Source: an uncultured Lutibacter sp.
GTDB taxonomy: Bacteria > Bacteroidota > Bacteroidia > Flavobacteriales > Flavobacteriaceae
Reading direction: 5' to 3'
DNA: 64,000 bases
Assembly (NCBI RefSeq): GCF_947495725.1
Contig: NZ_CANLZZ010000003.1
Span: forward strand, 62,001 to 126,000
Made by a program: the position numbers and the translations under genes. This document shows positions 54,331 to 62,581 of this stretch, piece after piece. Numbering within the stretch: position 1 is the stretch's first letter; each line of letters begins with the position of its first letter. Under the pieces are notes generated by a model that made no database searches, was not told the DNA's origin, and was given only the letters and a program-made list of their open reading frames with translations.

Positions 54331-55656
54331 TTAGAATTCCTGATTTAATAAATCTCCGGTAAGTTGTAGCAATAATAACTCTGCATTTTTAGCATCGTAT
54401 TTTGCACTATTAAAACTAGATCTTGAGTTTAATAAATTAACTTGAGCTTGTCTAAATTCAATTGAAGTTATTTGTCCAAGTTTAAACTGCTCTTCTGTTC
54501 TTTGAAAATTTCTTAAACTTGTTTCAACATTTTTTTCTTCTGAAGTTAAAATAAATAAAGAGTTGTTATATATTTCTAAAGCATTTGAAACTGTTCTTTC
54601 CAGTTCATTTGTAATTTGTTCTTTTTGAACTTTTAAATTATCTGCGCTTATTTTCGCATTTTGTATACGAGTTTTGGCAGAACCTCCGTCAAAAATATTC
54701 CAGTTTAAACTTAATCCCGCACTTAAACCACTTGAAATTTGTTGTGTAAAGGCAAATGCAGCATCATTTTCGGTATCGTTATAACTATATGAACTGTTTA
54801 GACTTAGGCTAGGTAATAAACTGGATTTATTTATATTTATGTCAAAATCGCTTAGTTCTATATTTTTATTTACTTTTTGCATTTCAACATTGTACTTTTT
54901 TGCTTTAGACATTAAGGTTTCAAGGTCAAAGGCCAATTCAAATTTTAAATTAGTGTTAACTTCAAAATCTGTATTTACATCTCTACCTAAAACTAGATTT
55001 AGATTTCGTTTTGAATTTGCTAATAAACGTGCCGTATTTATATAAGTAATGCTGTCTCTATTAACATCTACTTCTGCATTTAGTACTTCTAGCTTGGTGT
55101 TTTGACCGTACTCATATCCATATTGAGCTCTTTTTAATCTATTTTTAGAGATTAATAATGATTGAGAAAGATTTTCATTGTTTTCGGATAATTCAGAGAC
55201 TTCGTAATACAAAGTAAACAATTGTAAAAGTGAGTTTTCAATTATTGTTTGTGCTTCTAGTTCTGATAAATTATAACTTTCTTTTAATTTTTGATAGGTA
55301 TATTTTCTTCCAAAACCATCAAAGAGAGTATAGTTTACACCTATTGAAGCATTATAAATTGTAGATTCTGCTCCGTCAATTTTTATAAGAGTATTATCTT
55401 GTAATGTGTTCTCGGTATCTTTATTGCTATAAGTTATACCTGCATTTGCAGACAATTTAGGTAAATAACCACTATTATATATGCTAGCATTATTTTTAGC
55501 AATTTTAACATTATTATTGGCCATTTTTATTCCATAATTATGTTCTAATGCTAAACTTACAGCTTGTTTTTTTGTTAATAATTTTGAATCTTGAGCGTAG
55601 TTCGAAACTATACCTAAGAAAAATACTAATATTATTAATTTAATGTTCTGCATCAT
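54331..55656 (-). CDS. TolC family outer membrane efflux protein
   Basis: The outer membrane channel of the RND efflux pump. With the ATG at 55656 (MMQNIKLIILVFFLGIVSNYAQ) the protein has a clean signal peptide and 441 residues; a longer frame from 55689 would add 11 residues before it and is less likely. The body has the duplicated TolC pattern of long helices and short strands (KQAVSLALEHNYGIKMANNN and later KAKKYNVEMQKVNKNI), with GLSLNWNIFDGGSAKTRIQ typical of the second repeat. It overlaps the last bases of the RND permease gene, so it is translated in coupling with it. It ends the four-gene minus-strand operon. Confidence 0.93.
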   Translation of the reverse strand: MMQNIKLIILVFFLGIVSNYAQDSKLLTKKQAVSLALEHNYGIKMANNNVKIAKNNASIYNSGYLPKLSANAGITYSNKDTENTLQDNTLIKIDGAESTIYNASIGVNYTLFDGFGRKYTYQKLKESYNLSELEAQTIIENSLLQLFTLYYEVSELSENNENLSQSLLISKNRLKRAQYGYEYGQNTKLEVLNAEVDVNRDSITYINTARLLANSKRNLNLVLGRDVNTDFEVNTNLKFELAFDLETLMSKAKKYNVEMQKVNKNIELSDFDININKSSLLPSLSLNSSYSYNDTENDAAFAFTQQISSGLSAGLSLNWNIFDGGSAKTRIQNAKISADNLKVQKEQITNELERTVSNALEIYNNSLFILTSEEKNVETSLRNFQRTEEQFKLGQITSIEFRQAQVNLLNSRSSFNSAKYDAKNAELLLLQLTGDLLNQEF

Positions 55657-58600
55657 ATTCTGATTTTTGTTCAATAATTGCTCTTTCAACTTCTTCTTTA
55701 GTAACTTTTTTACCGGTACGTAACCATTTTAAATTAACCTTTATTGTATTTCCTAAAGAAAGTAATAGAGGTAACATAACAAGTGTTAACACAGTAGCAA
55801 TTCCAATCCCATAAGAAATTGCAACTGCCATTGGTTTTAGAAACTGAGCTTGTCTACTTTTTTCAAGTAGAAGAGGAGCTAAACCTGCAATAGTTGTTAA
55901 TGATGTTAAAAAAATAGCTCTAAACCTGGATAAACCTGCCTTATAAAGTGCTTGATCGTATTTTAAGCCTTCTTTTAAATAAGAGTTGAATTTACCAATC
56001 AACACCAATCCATCGTTTACTAAAATCCCAATCAAGGCAATAATTCCTAAAGCTGAAAGTATATTTATTGGAAAGCCATGTATATAATGTCCCCAAGCAA
56101 CACCAATTAAGCTAAATGGTATCATTATCATTAATAATAAAGGTTGATCGTAACTTCTAAATGTAAACGCTATTGTAATATAAATTAGCAGTAAAATTAT
56201 TGGAAATACAACTTTTGCCGAACCTACTGTTTTTGCTGCTTCTCTATTTTGACCTTCATAAATAGCTGATACAGTTGGATATTTAGATAAAATATTGGGT
56301 AATACATTAATTTTAATATCATCTAACGCTTCCGTTGCACTTGCCGTTGGATCTGTTAATTCTGACGAAACTTGAATTTCTCGTTTACCTTCTAAATGGT
56401 TTATTGCAACTTCACCTCTTTGTATAGTATAAGTGGCAATTTCAGAAAAAGGAACTTTACCACCGCTAGGTGTATTAATCCACATATCATCTAAATTTTT
56501 AATAGATGAACGATCTTCTTTTTTATATCGAACCCAAACCTTAATTTCATCTTGTCCACGTTGAAAACGTTGTGCTTGATATCCGAAGAAACCAGAACGA
56601 ACTTGAGTCATAACGGTACGTAAATTTAGTCCTAATAAATACGCGTTATCTTTTAAACTTATTTGAACTTCTTTAATTCCAAGAGGATCATTATCTGTTA
56701 TATCCTTTAATTCAGGATTTCTATTCATTTCTGCTTTTAATTCTTCTTTAGCAGCCTTTAATTCGTTAATGTTGTTACCCAAAAGAGAAATTGCAATTGG
56801 ACTTCCACCTAATCTACCTCCAGAACCAAAGCTTAGACTTTCTACACCATAAAATTTACCTGCTTTTTCTCTTATTGAAGTTGTTATATCTGGAGATGAA
56901 AAATCCCGAGATTCTCCTGGAAGTAAGTTAATAGTTAAAGTTGCATTTGATGTTCCGGGTCCAATTCGTTTAATTATATTTTGAACAACTGGAAGGTTTC
57001 CTGTTTGCTTTTTAGTATATTCCTCACTAACTAGCCAAACACTTTGTTCAATTTTTGAAATAATAGAATCTGTTATTTTTTCATTTGTTCCTTGAGGCAT
57101 TTTTAAAGTAATAGCAATCCTATCACTCGCTATTTTTGGAAAAAAATCTGTTTTTATAATTCCTCCTTTTATACTTGCTATTGTTAAAATTAATAAGATT
57201 AATGGAATTACAAATCCAGCAAGTTTATTTCGTAAAAAGAATTTTAAAAATGGAGCATATATATTATCTCTAATAAAAAATAAAAACAGTTCCGATTTTT
57301 TATTTACAGCAGAAAAAAACTGATTAATTTTTGATTTTTTTCGTACAATTAAATTGCCAAATTCATCCTTACGTTTAACCAACGCACTAGAATGTGCAAT
57401 ATGTGCAGGTAAAATTATTAATGCTTCAATTAGTGAAATTGTAAGCGTAAGTATAACAACTGAGGCAACTTCACCAAAAAATTTACCAATTCTACCATCT
57501 AAAAAGTAAAATGTAGAAAATGCTAATAAAGTTGTAAGTATTGCAGAAACAATAGGAGGAACCACCTCTAAAGTTCCATCAATGGCTGCTCTAATTGGCT
57601 TTTTACCTTTTTCATAATGGTTATAAATATTTTCTCCAATTACAATACCATCATCAACTAAAATACCAATAACAATAATCATCCCAAATAATGAAAGAAC
57701 ATTAATGGTAATATTTAACATTGGTGCAAAAATAAACATACCGAAGAAAGATATTGGTAGTCCTACAGCAACCCAAAATGCTAATTTAGGATTAAGAAAT
57801 AAAGATAAAAATAACAACACTAGTAAAATACCAATTGTACCATTTTCAGCTAATAATTGAGTTCTTTGCATTAAAACAATAGAATTATCACTTGCTATAT
57901 CAATCCTTACATTATCATGTTCTTGATTAAATTTATCGATATACTCATTAATAAGGTTTGCCGATTTAATTAAATCTTCACTATTAGTATTTGTAATGGA
58001 AATGTTTAGAGCCATTTCTCCATTAAAATAAATTCTATCAGGCTCTTCAGACCAAGTGTCTTTTACTGTTGCAATATCACTTAAACGAATAATATTTCCA
58101 GAAGCATCAGTTTTAACAACTATGTTTAATAGTTCTATTCCTTGATATTTTTTGTTTCTAGCTCTAATTAAATAATCTTCTTCTGAAGTTTTAATATTTC
58201 CACCAGAAATTAATAAATTGGCATCAGAAACAGCTGTTGCTACTTGTTGAAAAGTTATATCATATGCGCGTAACTCACTTTCGTTTAATGAAATATCAAT
58301 TTCTTCGTCTGGAAAACCTGTTAAAGACACCTGAGAAATTCCATCAATTCCTCTTATATCATTTTCAATATTTCTACCATACTGTTTTATTGTTGCTAAC
58401 GGTAAATCATCACCGCTTACGGTAAATGTAATTGTTTGATTTACACTTTCAATTTTTGCAATAATTGGAGGTTCCATTCCCGAAGGAAATGAAGGAACCC
58501 TATCTACGGCATTTTTAACATCTGCCAAAACAACATCAATATTTTTGCCTTTTTCAACCTCAATATTAATTGTTGCAGAATTTTCTTGTGAAACTGATGT

Positions 58601-58843
58601 TACCCTATCAACACCAACAATACCTTTTAAATTGTCTTCAATTTTTAAAACAATTCCTTCTTCCATTTCTTCTGGAGATGCTCCAGGATAGGTTACGTTT
58701 ACCTTAATCTCATCCGAATCGGATAAAGGAAAAAATGAAGATTTCATTGAAAGTACTCCAATTACCCCAAAAACTAAAAAAGAAACAATGAAGATATTTA
58801 CTGCAACGGGATACTTTATAAAATAAGTAATTATTTTTTTCAT
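55640..58843 (-). CDS. RND efflux pump inner membrane transporter (AcrB type)
   Basis: A 1067-aa proton-driven multidrug/biomolecule exporter of the HAE-type RND family. Twelve membrane helices are arranged in two similar halves, separated by two large periplasmic loops. The proton-relay aspartates are in GILVDDGIVIGENI (TM4), and the equivalent second-half segment is IALIGILVNDGLVL. The N-terminus MKKIITYFIKYPVAVNIFIVSFLVFGV is typical. The adaptor gene ends one base into this start, and TolC overlaps this end, so a full tripartite pump is encoded together. The C-terminal tail (EQKSEYDAEH) is short and charged. The substrate is unknown. Confidence 0.95.
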   Translation of the reverse strand: MKKIITYFIKYPVAVNIFIVSFLVFGVIGVLSMKSSFFPLSDSDEIKVNVTYPGASPEEMEEGIVLKIEDNLKGIVGVDRVTSVSQENSATINIEVEKGKNIDVVLADVKNAVDRVPSFPSGMEPPIIAKIESVNQTITFTVSGDDLPLATIKQYGRNIENDIRGIDGISQVSLTGFPDEEIDISLNESELRAYDITFQQVATAVSDANLLISGGNIKTSEEDYLIRARNKKYQGIELLNIVVKTDASGNIIRLSDIATVKDTWSEEPDRIYFNGEMALNISITNTNSEDLIKSANLINEYIDKFNQEHDNVRIDIASDNSIVLMQRTQLLAENGTIGILLVLLFLSLFLNPKLAFWVAVGLPISFFGMFIFAPMLNITINVLSLFGMIIVIGILVDDGIVIGENIYNHYEKGKKPIRAAIDGTLEVVPPIVSAILTTLLAFSTFYFLDGRIGKFFGEVASVVILTLTISLIEALIILPAHIAHSSALVKRKDEFGNLIVRKKSKINQFFSAVNKKSELFLFFIRDNIYAPFLKFFLRNKLAGFVIPLILLILTIASIKGGIIKTDFFPKIASDRIAITLKMPQGTNEKITDSIISKIEQSVWLVSEEYTKKQTGNLPVVQNIIKRIGPGTSNATLTINLLPGESRDFSSPDITTSIREKAGKFYGVESLSFGSGGRLGGSPIAISLLGNNINELKAAKEELKAEMNRNPELKDITDNDPLGIKEVQISLKDNAYLLGLNLRTVMTQVRSGFFGYQAQRFQRGQDEIKVWVRYKKEDRSSIKNLDDMWINTPSGGKVPFSEIATYTIQRGEVAINHLEGKREIQVSSELTDPTASATEALDDIKINVLPNILSKYPTVSAIYEGQNREAAKTVGSAKVVFPIILLLIYITIAFTFRSYDQPLLLMIMIPFSLIGVAWGHYIHGFPINILSALGIIALIGILVNDGLVLIGKFNSYLKEGLKYDQALYKAGLSRFRAIFLTSLTTIAGLAPLLLEKSRQAQFLKPMAVAISYGIGIATVLTLVMLPLLLSLGNTIKVNLKWLRTGKKVTKEEVERAIIEQKSEYDAEH

Positions 58844-59958
58844 TATTCTTTTTCGTTAATAGTTTTTACTAACATACCATCATATGCTCCTGGTAAACTT
58901 TTGGATAAAATAGAAGTTCCATTTTCCAAACCTTTTATAATTACAGATTCATTTCCAAAGTAAATAGGATCAATTTTAACCAATTTTAAAACGGTATCAT
59001 TTACAATAAAAACTTTACTGTCATCTACCAATAATTTTCTGGAAATTTCAATAGCATTTTCAATTTCTTTAGTATCTAATTCAGCATTTAGGTACATTCC
59101 ATCTCGTAAATCTTTTCCTTTTAATTGTAAATAAGCTTTAATGGATTGTGTTGATTGATCAACTTTAGCATTTACTCGAACAATAGTTGCATTCCATTTT
59201 TTTGTATTATTTAAATTACTAACCTTAACTTTATTTCCTTTTTTTAATAAATGAGCATAAGCTTCATTAACATTTACTTCTAGTTCGAACACTGAGGTAT
59301 CAATAAATTCACCTAATTTTTGCCCAGCTCTTACCAAGGTTCCTTGGGATACCAAGGCCTCCGTTAAAATGCCTGAAAAAGGTGCTTTTAAAGTATATTT
59401 ATAGAGTTTTGCTTCTAAATTTTTAACATTATAGTAATTAGTTAAAATTCCTCTACCTGAAATAAAGAATTTTTCTTTTTCAGAATTAGTTTTAGGTAAA
59501 ATAGGCGTTGATTTATTAATATCGAAATTACTTAAATAGTCCTGCCATTTACTATATTCATTAGGATAATCTAATTGAATATCGGGCATAATTGCAGTTA
59601 AACTATTGAAAAAAGCACTTTTTACAGATTGCAGATTGGCATAAAACTCATCACTATTTAAAGCTAAAATTGTTTGACCTTTATAAAATTCAGTACCCGC
59701 TTTAAAGTCTTTACCAATAGGTTTTAAAACACCTTGAACTTCTGCAAACAAATCAATTTTATTTTTTGCAACTAAATTTCCACTTGTTGTAATTGTTACT
59801 GGTAAACTTTTATTTTCAACTTTTTTAGTATATACCGTTTTTACAATTTTGTTAAAAGTAGGTTTCTTTTTTTTGCTCAAATTTGCAATTTTGTTACCTG
59901 CAAAAATAGCTCCAATTAGCGCAATAATGCTTACTATTATTATTACTGTTTTTCTCAT
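58843..59958 (-). CDS. RND periplasmic adaptor (membrane fusion protein)
   Basis: A 371-aa adaptor that links the RND transporter to TolC. An N-terminal membrane anchor (VIIIVSIIALIGAIFAGNKI) is followed by a lipoyl half-motif (KIDLFAEVQGVLKPIGKDFKAG), a helical part shorter than in AcrA, and the second half-motif (KAPFSGILTEALVSQGTLVRAG). Beta-barrel and membrane-proximal domains follow. The gene overlaps the upstream marR gene by four bases and the downstream permease gene by one base, giving a tightly coupled operon. Confidence 0.92.
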   Translation of the reverse strand: MRKTVIIIVSIIALIGAIFAGNKIANLSKKKKPTFNKIVKTVYTKKVENKSLPVTITTSGNLVAKNKIDLFAEVQGVLKPIGKDFKAGTEFYKGQTILALNSDEFYANLQSVKSAFFNSLTAIMPDIQLDYPNEYSKWQDYLSNFDINKSTPILPKTNSEKEKFFISGRGILTNYYNVKNLEAKLYKYTLKAPFSGILTEALVSQGTLVRAGQKLGEFIDTSVFELEVNVNEAYAHLLKKGNKVKVSNLNNTKKWNATIVRVNAKVDQSTQSIKAYLQLKGKDLRDGMYLNAELDTKEIENAIEISRKLLVDDSKVFIVNDTVLKLVKIDPIYFGNESVIIKGLENGTSILSKSLPGAYDGMLVKTINEKE

Positions 59959-60401
59959 AATTTGAATAGATGTTCTTTGTTTATGTTTAGTTGTATTTTT
60001 TCAATTGTTGCAATACAAGTTTTTAAATCTTCGTTAGATATGCCTTTTTGTAAATAACCTATAGTTTGTTTTACAATTGGAAATGTAGTTTTAAAAATAT
60101 TTTTTCCATAGGTGGTTAAATAAACGTTTTTAATTCTTTTATCTATGCTACTCGATTTTCTAGAAATGAGTTTTTTCTTTTCCATATTAGAGATAAGACG
60201 AGATAGTGAAGTTTTATCACATTCAGTAATAAAGGCTAAATTTTGTTGCTGTTGACCATCTTTTTCCGATAAAATTTTTAATACCACAAATTGCTCGCGT
60301 GATAAATTTATATTTTTATCCTTAAAAATTTTGGTAATAACAGTTCCAAGCATTTTACCGGTTTTGCCTATATGTGGAATTAACTCATTGTCCAAAAACA
60401 T
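59955..60401 (-). CDS. MarR family transcriptional regulator
   Basis: A 148-aa winged-helix regulator. MFLDNELIPHIGKTGKMLG is the likely N-terminus; the helix-turn-helix spans INLSREQFVVLKILSEKDGQQQQNLA and CDKTSLSRLISNMEKKKLISRKSS, with the wing SSIDKRIKNVYLT. MarR proteins usually repress the adjacent operon and are released by ligand, so it probably controls the RND pump encoded behind it. An in-frame TTG at 60419 would add six residues but overlaps a TAnnTTTG promoter box, so I start at ATG 60401. A palindromic site lies at 60440-60455. Confidence 0.9.
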   Translation of the reverse strand: MFLDNELIPHIGKTGKMLGTVITKIFKDKNINLSREQFVVLKILSEKDGQQQQNLAFITECDKTSLSRLISNMEKKKLISRKSSSIDKRIKNVYLTTYGKNIFKTTFPIVKQTIGYLQKGISNEDLKTCIATIEKIQLNINKEHLFKL

Positions 60402-60416
60402 CTCTATGGTTTTTGG

Positions 60417-60424
60417 CAAAATTA
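60417..60424 (-). promoter_or_regulatory. -7 promoter element of the marR-RND operon
   Basis: On the minus strand TAATTTTG matches TAnnTTTG, 15 bases before the ATG at 60401. It argues against the upstream TTG as a start codon. Confidence 0.5.
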
Positions 60425-60439
60425 AAGTAAATAATAATT

Positions 60440-60455
60440 AGTTGCATATACAACT
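60440..60455. promoter_or_regulatory. putative MarR operator
   Basis: AGTTGCATATACAACT is a 16-base imperfect palindrome (14 of 16 positions symmetric) located just upstream of the marR -7 box, near the -33 region. Its size and symmetry are typical of MarR-family sites, so autoregulation of the pump operon is plausible. Confidence 0.55.
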
Positions 60456-60481
60456 ATGTTAAATAGTGTTAACTTTTTAAC

Positions 60482-60513
60482 AAAAAAAATCACTCAATAG
60501 AGTGATTTTTTTT
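60482..60513 (-). terminator. terminator of the LRR protein gene
   Basis: AAAAAAAATCACTC and GAGTGATTTTTTTT form a perfect 14-bp stem with a 4-base loop, 19 bases beyond the LRR gene stop on the minus strand. Confidence 0.92.
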
Positions 60514-60532
60514 TCCAAACTAATTCTAACGA

Positions 60533-61390
60533 TTATTTTAATGAAATTCTAGCCTGAGATACAGGATTCGAATAAATAGGGGTTGGGGTTTTCATTAAAT
60601 TGTTATATTCAACATTTCTAAGAGAAGATAAATCTTTAATTATAAAATTAATATCTCCAATAAGTTTATTTTCATTAAGTAATAAGGTTTCAAGTTTTAA
60701 AAGATTACTTAATTCTGAAGGTAACGTCCCTTCAAATAAATTGTTAGACAGTGCCAACTCTTTTAAATTTTCTAATTTACCTATTTCAATTGGAAGTTCT
60801 CCATACATTTCATTATCGAAAAAACTTATTACTTCAATATTTTTAAAATTCCCAATTCTTTTAGAAATAGCTCCAGTAAATTTGTTACTACTCAATTGTA
60901 GAATTTCTAATTTTTCTAAATTATAAATAGAACTTGGTAATTCACCCGTTAATAAATTATTAAATAAAACTAATTCTTTTAAGTTATTAATTTCACCAAT
61001 ATTTGCAGGTAATTCACCTTCAAGTTTATTCATAAATAATTCAATTGTTTCTAAGGATTTGTTTTTACATATTTCAGTAGGAATAGTTCCGTGTAACTGA
61101 TTAAACCCAAGGTTTAAATTTGTTAATGAATTTAAATTTCCAATAGTAGAAGGTAAAGTACCTTCTAAATTATTCATACTTAAATTTAATTCAACAACAA
61201 CATTATTTTTAACTGTTACACCGTGCCAAGTGCTTATATCTTTGGTAAGGTCCCAGGAGTTGTTCCAATTTTCTCCATTAGTTGAATTATATAAATCAAT
61301 TAATGCGTTTTTTTCAATATCCGAAATTTGTGAAAAAGCAACCGTAGAAAATGTTAAAAATAACAATAGGATTGGGGTAAATATTTTCAT
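60533..61390 (-). CDS. exported plant-type leucine-rich repeat protein
   Basis: A 285-aa protein with a signal peptide (MKIFTPILLLFLTFSTVAFSQ), a cap region of the plant LRR type (LIDLYNSTNGENWNNSW and WHGVTV) and eight 24-residue LRRs of the plant-specific consensus LxxLxLxxNxLxGxLPxxIGxL, from about residue 62 to 255. The C-terminus ends PTPIYSNPVSQARISLK. The piece YSNPVS recalls the start of a T9SS type A sorting domain, but the remaining ~60 residues are absent and a terminator follows closely. Such repeats act in protein binding; no partner is evident. No enzyme domain is attached. Confidence 0.87.
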   Translation of the reverse strand: MKIFTPILLLFLTFSTVAFSQISDIEKNALIDLYNSTNGENWNNSWDLTKDISTWHGVTVKNNVVVELNLSMNNLEGTLPSTIGNLNSLTNLNLGFNQLHGTIPTEICKNKSLETIELFMNKLEGELPANIGEINNLKELVLFNNLLTGELPSSIYNLEKLEILQLSSNKFTGAISKRIGNFKNIEVISFFDNEMYGELPIEIGKLENLKELALSNNLFEGTLPSELSNLLKLETLLLNENKLIGDINFIIKDLSSLRNVEYNNLMKTPTPIYSNPVSQARISLK

Positions 61391-61591
61391 AATCTTGGGG
61401 TTTTAATTATTTGTACTTCTCAAATATAGGACCAATGTAGCTATTTTTATTTAAACAAACAATAAAAACTTACCGTTTATTTGTAAAAAACTACCATTTA
61501 TTGAAAAAAAACACCTTTTAAGGGTTTTTCATTACTTTTTTATTTATTCCACAATCTTATTCTTTTCTCTTCATAGTGAAACCAAATTATT

Positions 61592-61599
61592 TATATTTG
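61592..61599 (+). promoter_or_regulatory. -7 promoter element for bshB1
   Basis: TATATTTG matches TAnnTTTG and lies 18 bases before the ATG at 61618. The -33 region is weak. The box overlaps an in-frame upstream extension from a GTG at 61576, which is therefore not the start. The rest of the 227-base region 61391-61617 is AT-rich and otherwise featureless. Confidence 0.5.
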
Positions 61600-61617
61600 T
61601 TCAAAAGAAAAAAAATT

Positions 61618-62334
61618 ATGAAGTTAGACATATTGGCTATTGGGGCTCATCCCGACGACGTTGAATTAGGGTGTGGGGCTACTATTGCAAAAGAAATAAA
61701 TTTAGGAAAGAATGTTGGAATATTAGATTTAACTCAAGGAGAATTAGGAACAAGGGGATCGGCTGAAATTAGAAATAAAGAATCGTCCTTGGCAGCTAAA
61801 ATTTTAGGAGTTAAAATTAGAGAGAATATAAAGATAGAGGATGGTTTTTTTGAAAACAATAAAGAAAATCAGATTAAAATAATTGAAATAATTAGAAAGT
61901 ATCAGCCAGAAATAGTTTTATGTAATGCAATTGATGATAGACATATTGATCACCCCAAAGGTAGTAAATTAGTTTCAGATGCTTGTTTTTTATCTGGTTT
62001 AAGAAAAATTGAAACAACTTTAAACGGAGAGGAGCAAAAAGCTTGGAGACCAAAGTTTGTATACCATTATATACAATGGAAAAATATTGAACCAGATTTT
62101 GTAGTTGATGTAACCGGATTTATAGATAAAAAAGTAGAAGCAGTACTTGCTTATAAATCTCAATTTTACGATCCAAATAGTAATGAACCAAATTCGCCAA
62201 TTACAAGTAAGAATTTTTTGGATAGTATAACTTATAGAGCAAAAGATTTAGGACGATTAATAGGAAAAGATTATGCAGAAGGTTTTAATACAGAACGTTA
62301 CGTGGCAATTGATTCTTTAAGTAAATTAATTTAA
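61618..62334 (+). CDS. bshB1: bacillithiol biosynthesis deacetylase BshB1
   Basis: A 238-aa zinc-dependent N-acetylglucosaminyl-malate deacetylase of the LmbE/PIG-L family, the second step of bacillithiol synthesis. It begins MKLDILAIGAHPDDVELGCG with the metal-binding AHPDD motif, followed by GELGTRGS, DDRHIDHPKGS (metal-ligand histidine) and FVYHYIQW, all typical of BshB1. The ATG at 61618 is chosen over an upstream GTG because a promoter box lies between them. bshA and bshC are not in the window. It is followed by a tRNA-His gene with its own promoter. Confidence 0.92.
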   Translation: MKLDILAIGAHPDDVELGCGATIAKEINLGKNVGILDLTQGELGTRGSAEIRNKESSLAAKILGVKIRENIKIEDGFFENNKENQIKIIEIIRKYQPEIVLCNAIDDRHIDHPKGSKLVSDACFLSGLRKIETTLNGEEQKAWRPKFVYHYIQWKNIEPDFVVDVTGFIDKKVEAVLAYKSQFYDPNSNEPNSPITSKNFLDSITYRAKDLGRLIGKDYAEGFNTERYVAIDSLSKLI

Positions 62335-62341
62335 AAAAATG

Positions 62342-62372
62342 TTTGTAGAAAAACATAAAAGTTATACATTTG
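62342..62372 (+). promoter_or_regulatory. promoter of tRNA-His
   Basis: TTTG at 62342-62345, a 19-base spacer and TACATTTG at 62365-62372 match the Bacteroidota -33/-7 consensus fully. The tRNA begins 16 bases downstream. This is the best consensus promoter in the window. Confidence 0.8.
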
Positions 62373-62387
62373 CATCCGCGATTAAAT

Positions 62388-62462
62388 GGTGGTTGTAGCT
62401 CAGCTGGTTAGAGCGCCGGATTGTGGTTCCGGAGGTCGCCGGTTCGAACCCGGTCTTCCACC
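62388..62462 (+). tRNA. tRNA-His (GTG anticodon)
   Basis: The cloverleaf reads: extra G(-1) and acceptor GTGGTTG, D-arm GCTC...GAGC, anticodon stem CCGGA/TCCGG with loop TTGTGGT giving anticodon GTG, variable loop AGGTC, T-arm GCCGG-TTCGAAC-CCGGT, then CTTCCAC and discriminator C. CCA is not fully encoded (CAA follows). The D, anticodon and T stems pair well. The acceptor stem has two adjacent T-T mismatches (5-68 and 6-67) in an otherwise paired stem. The gene has its own promoter and terminator. Confidence 0.93.
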
Positions 62463-62469
62463 CAAAATT

Positions 62470-62496
62470 AAAGGTCTGTTTTACAGACCTTTTTTT
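62470..62496 (+). terminator. terminator of tRNA-His
   Basis: AAAGGTCTGT and ACAGACCTTT form a perfect 10-bp stem with loop TTT and are followed by a T-run, 7 bases after the tRNA. Confidence 0.92.
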
Positions 62497-62581
62497 GTGT
62501 AAAAAAGTTTTTTTAAGATAAGTTTTGCTTAAAAAAACAATTAATTTAATAGTTTTACCAATCATAAAACAAATTAACAAA

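Noticed and set aside
62362-62580. A 72-codon minus-strand ORF across the tRNA-His gene
   Set aside because: Its sequence (GFEPATSGTTIRRSNQLSY) is the antisense translation of the tRNA, a well-known artefact, and the tRNA has its own promoter and terminator.
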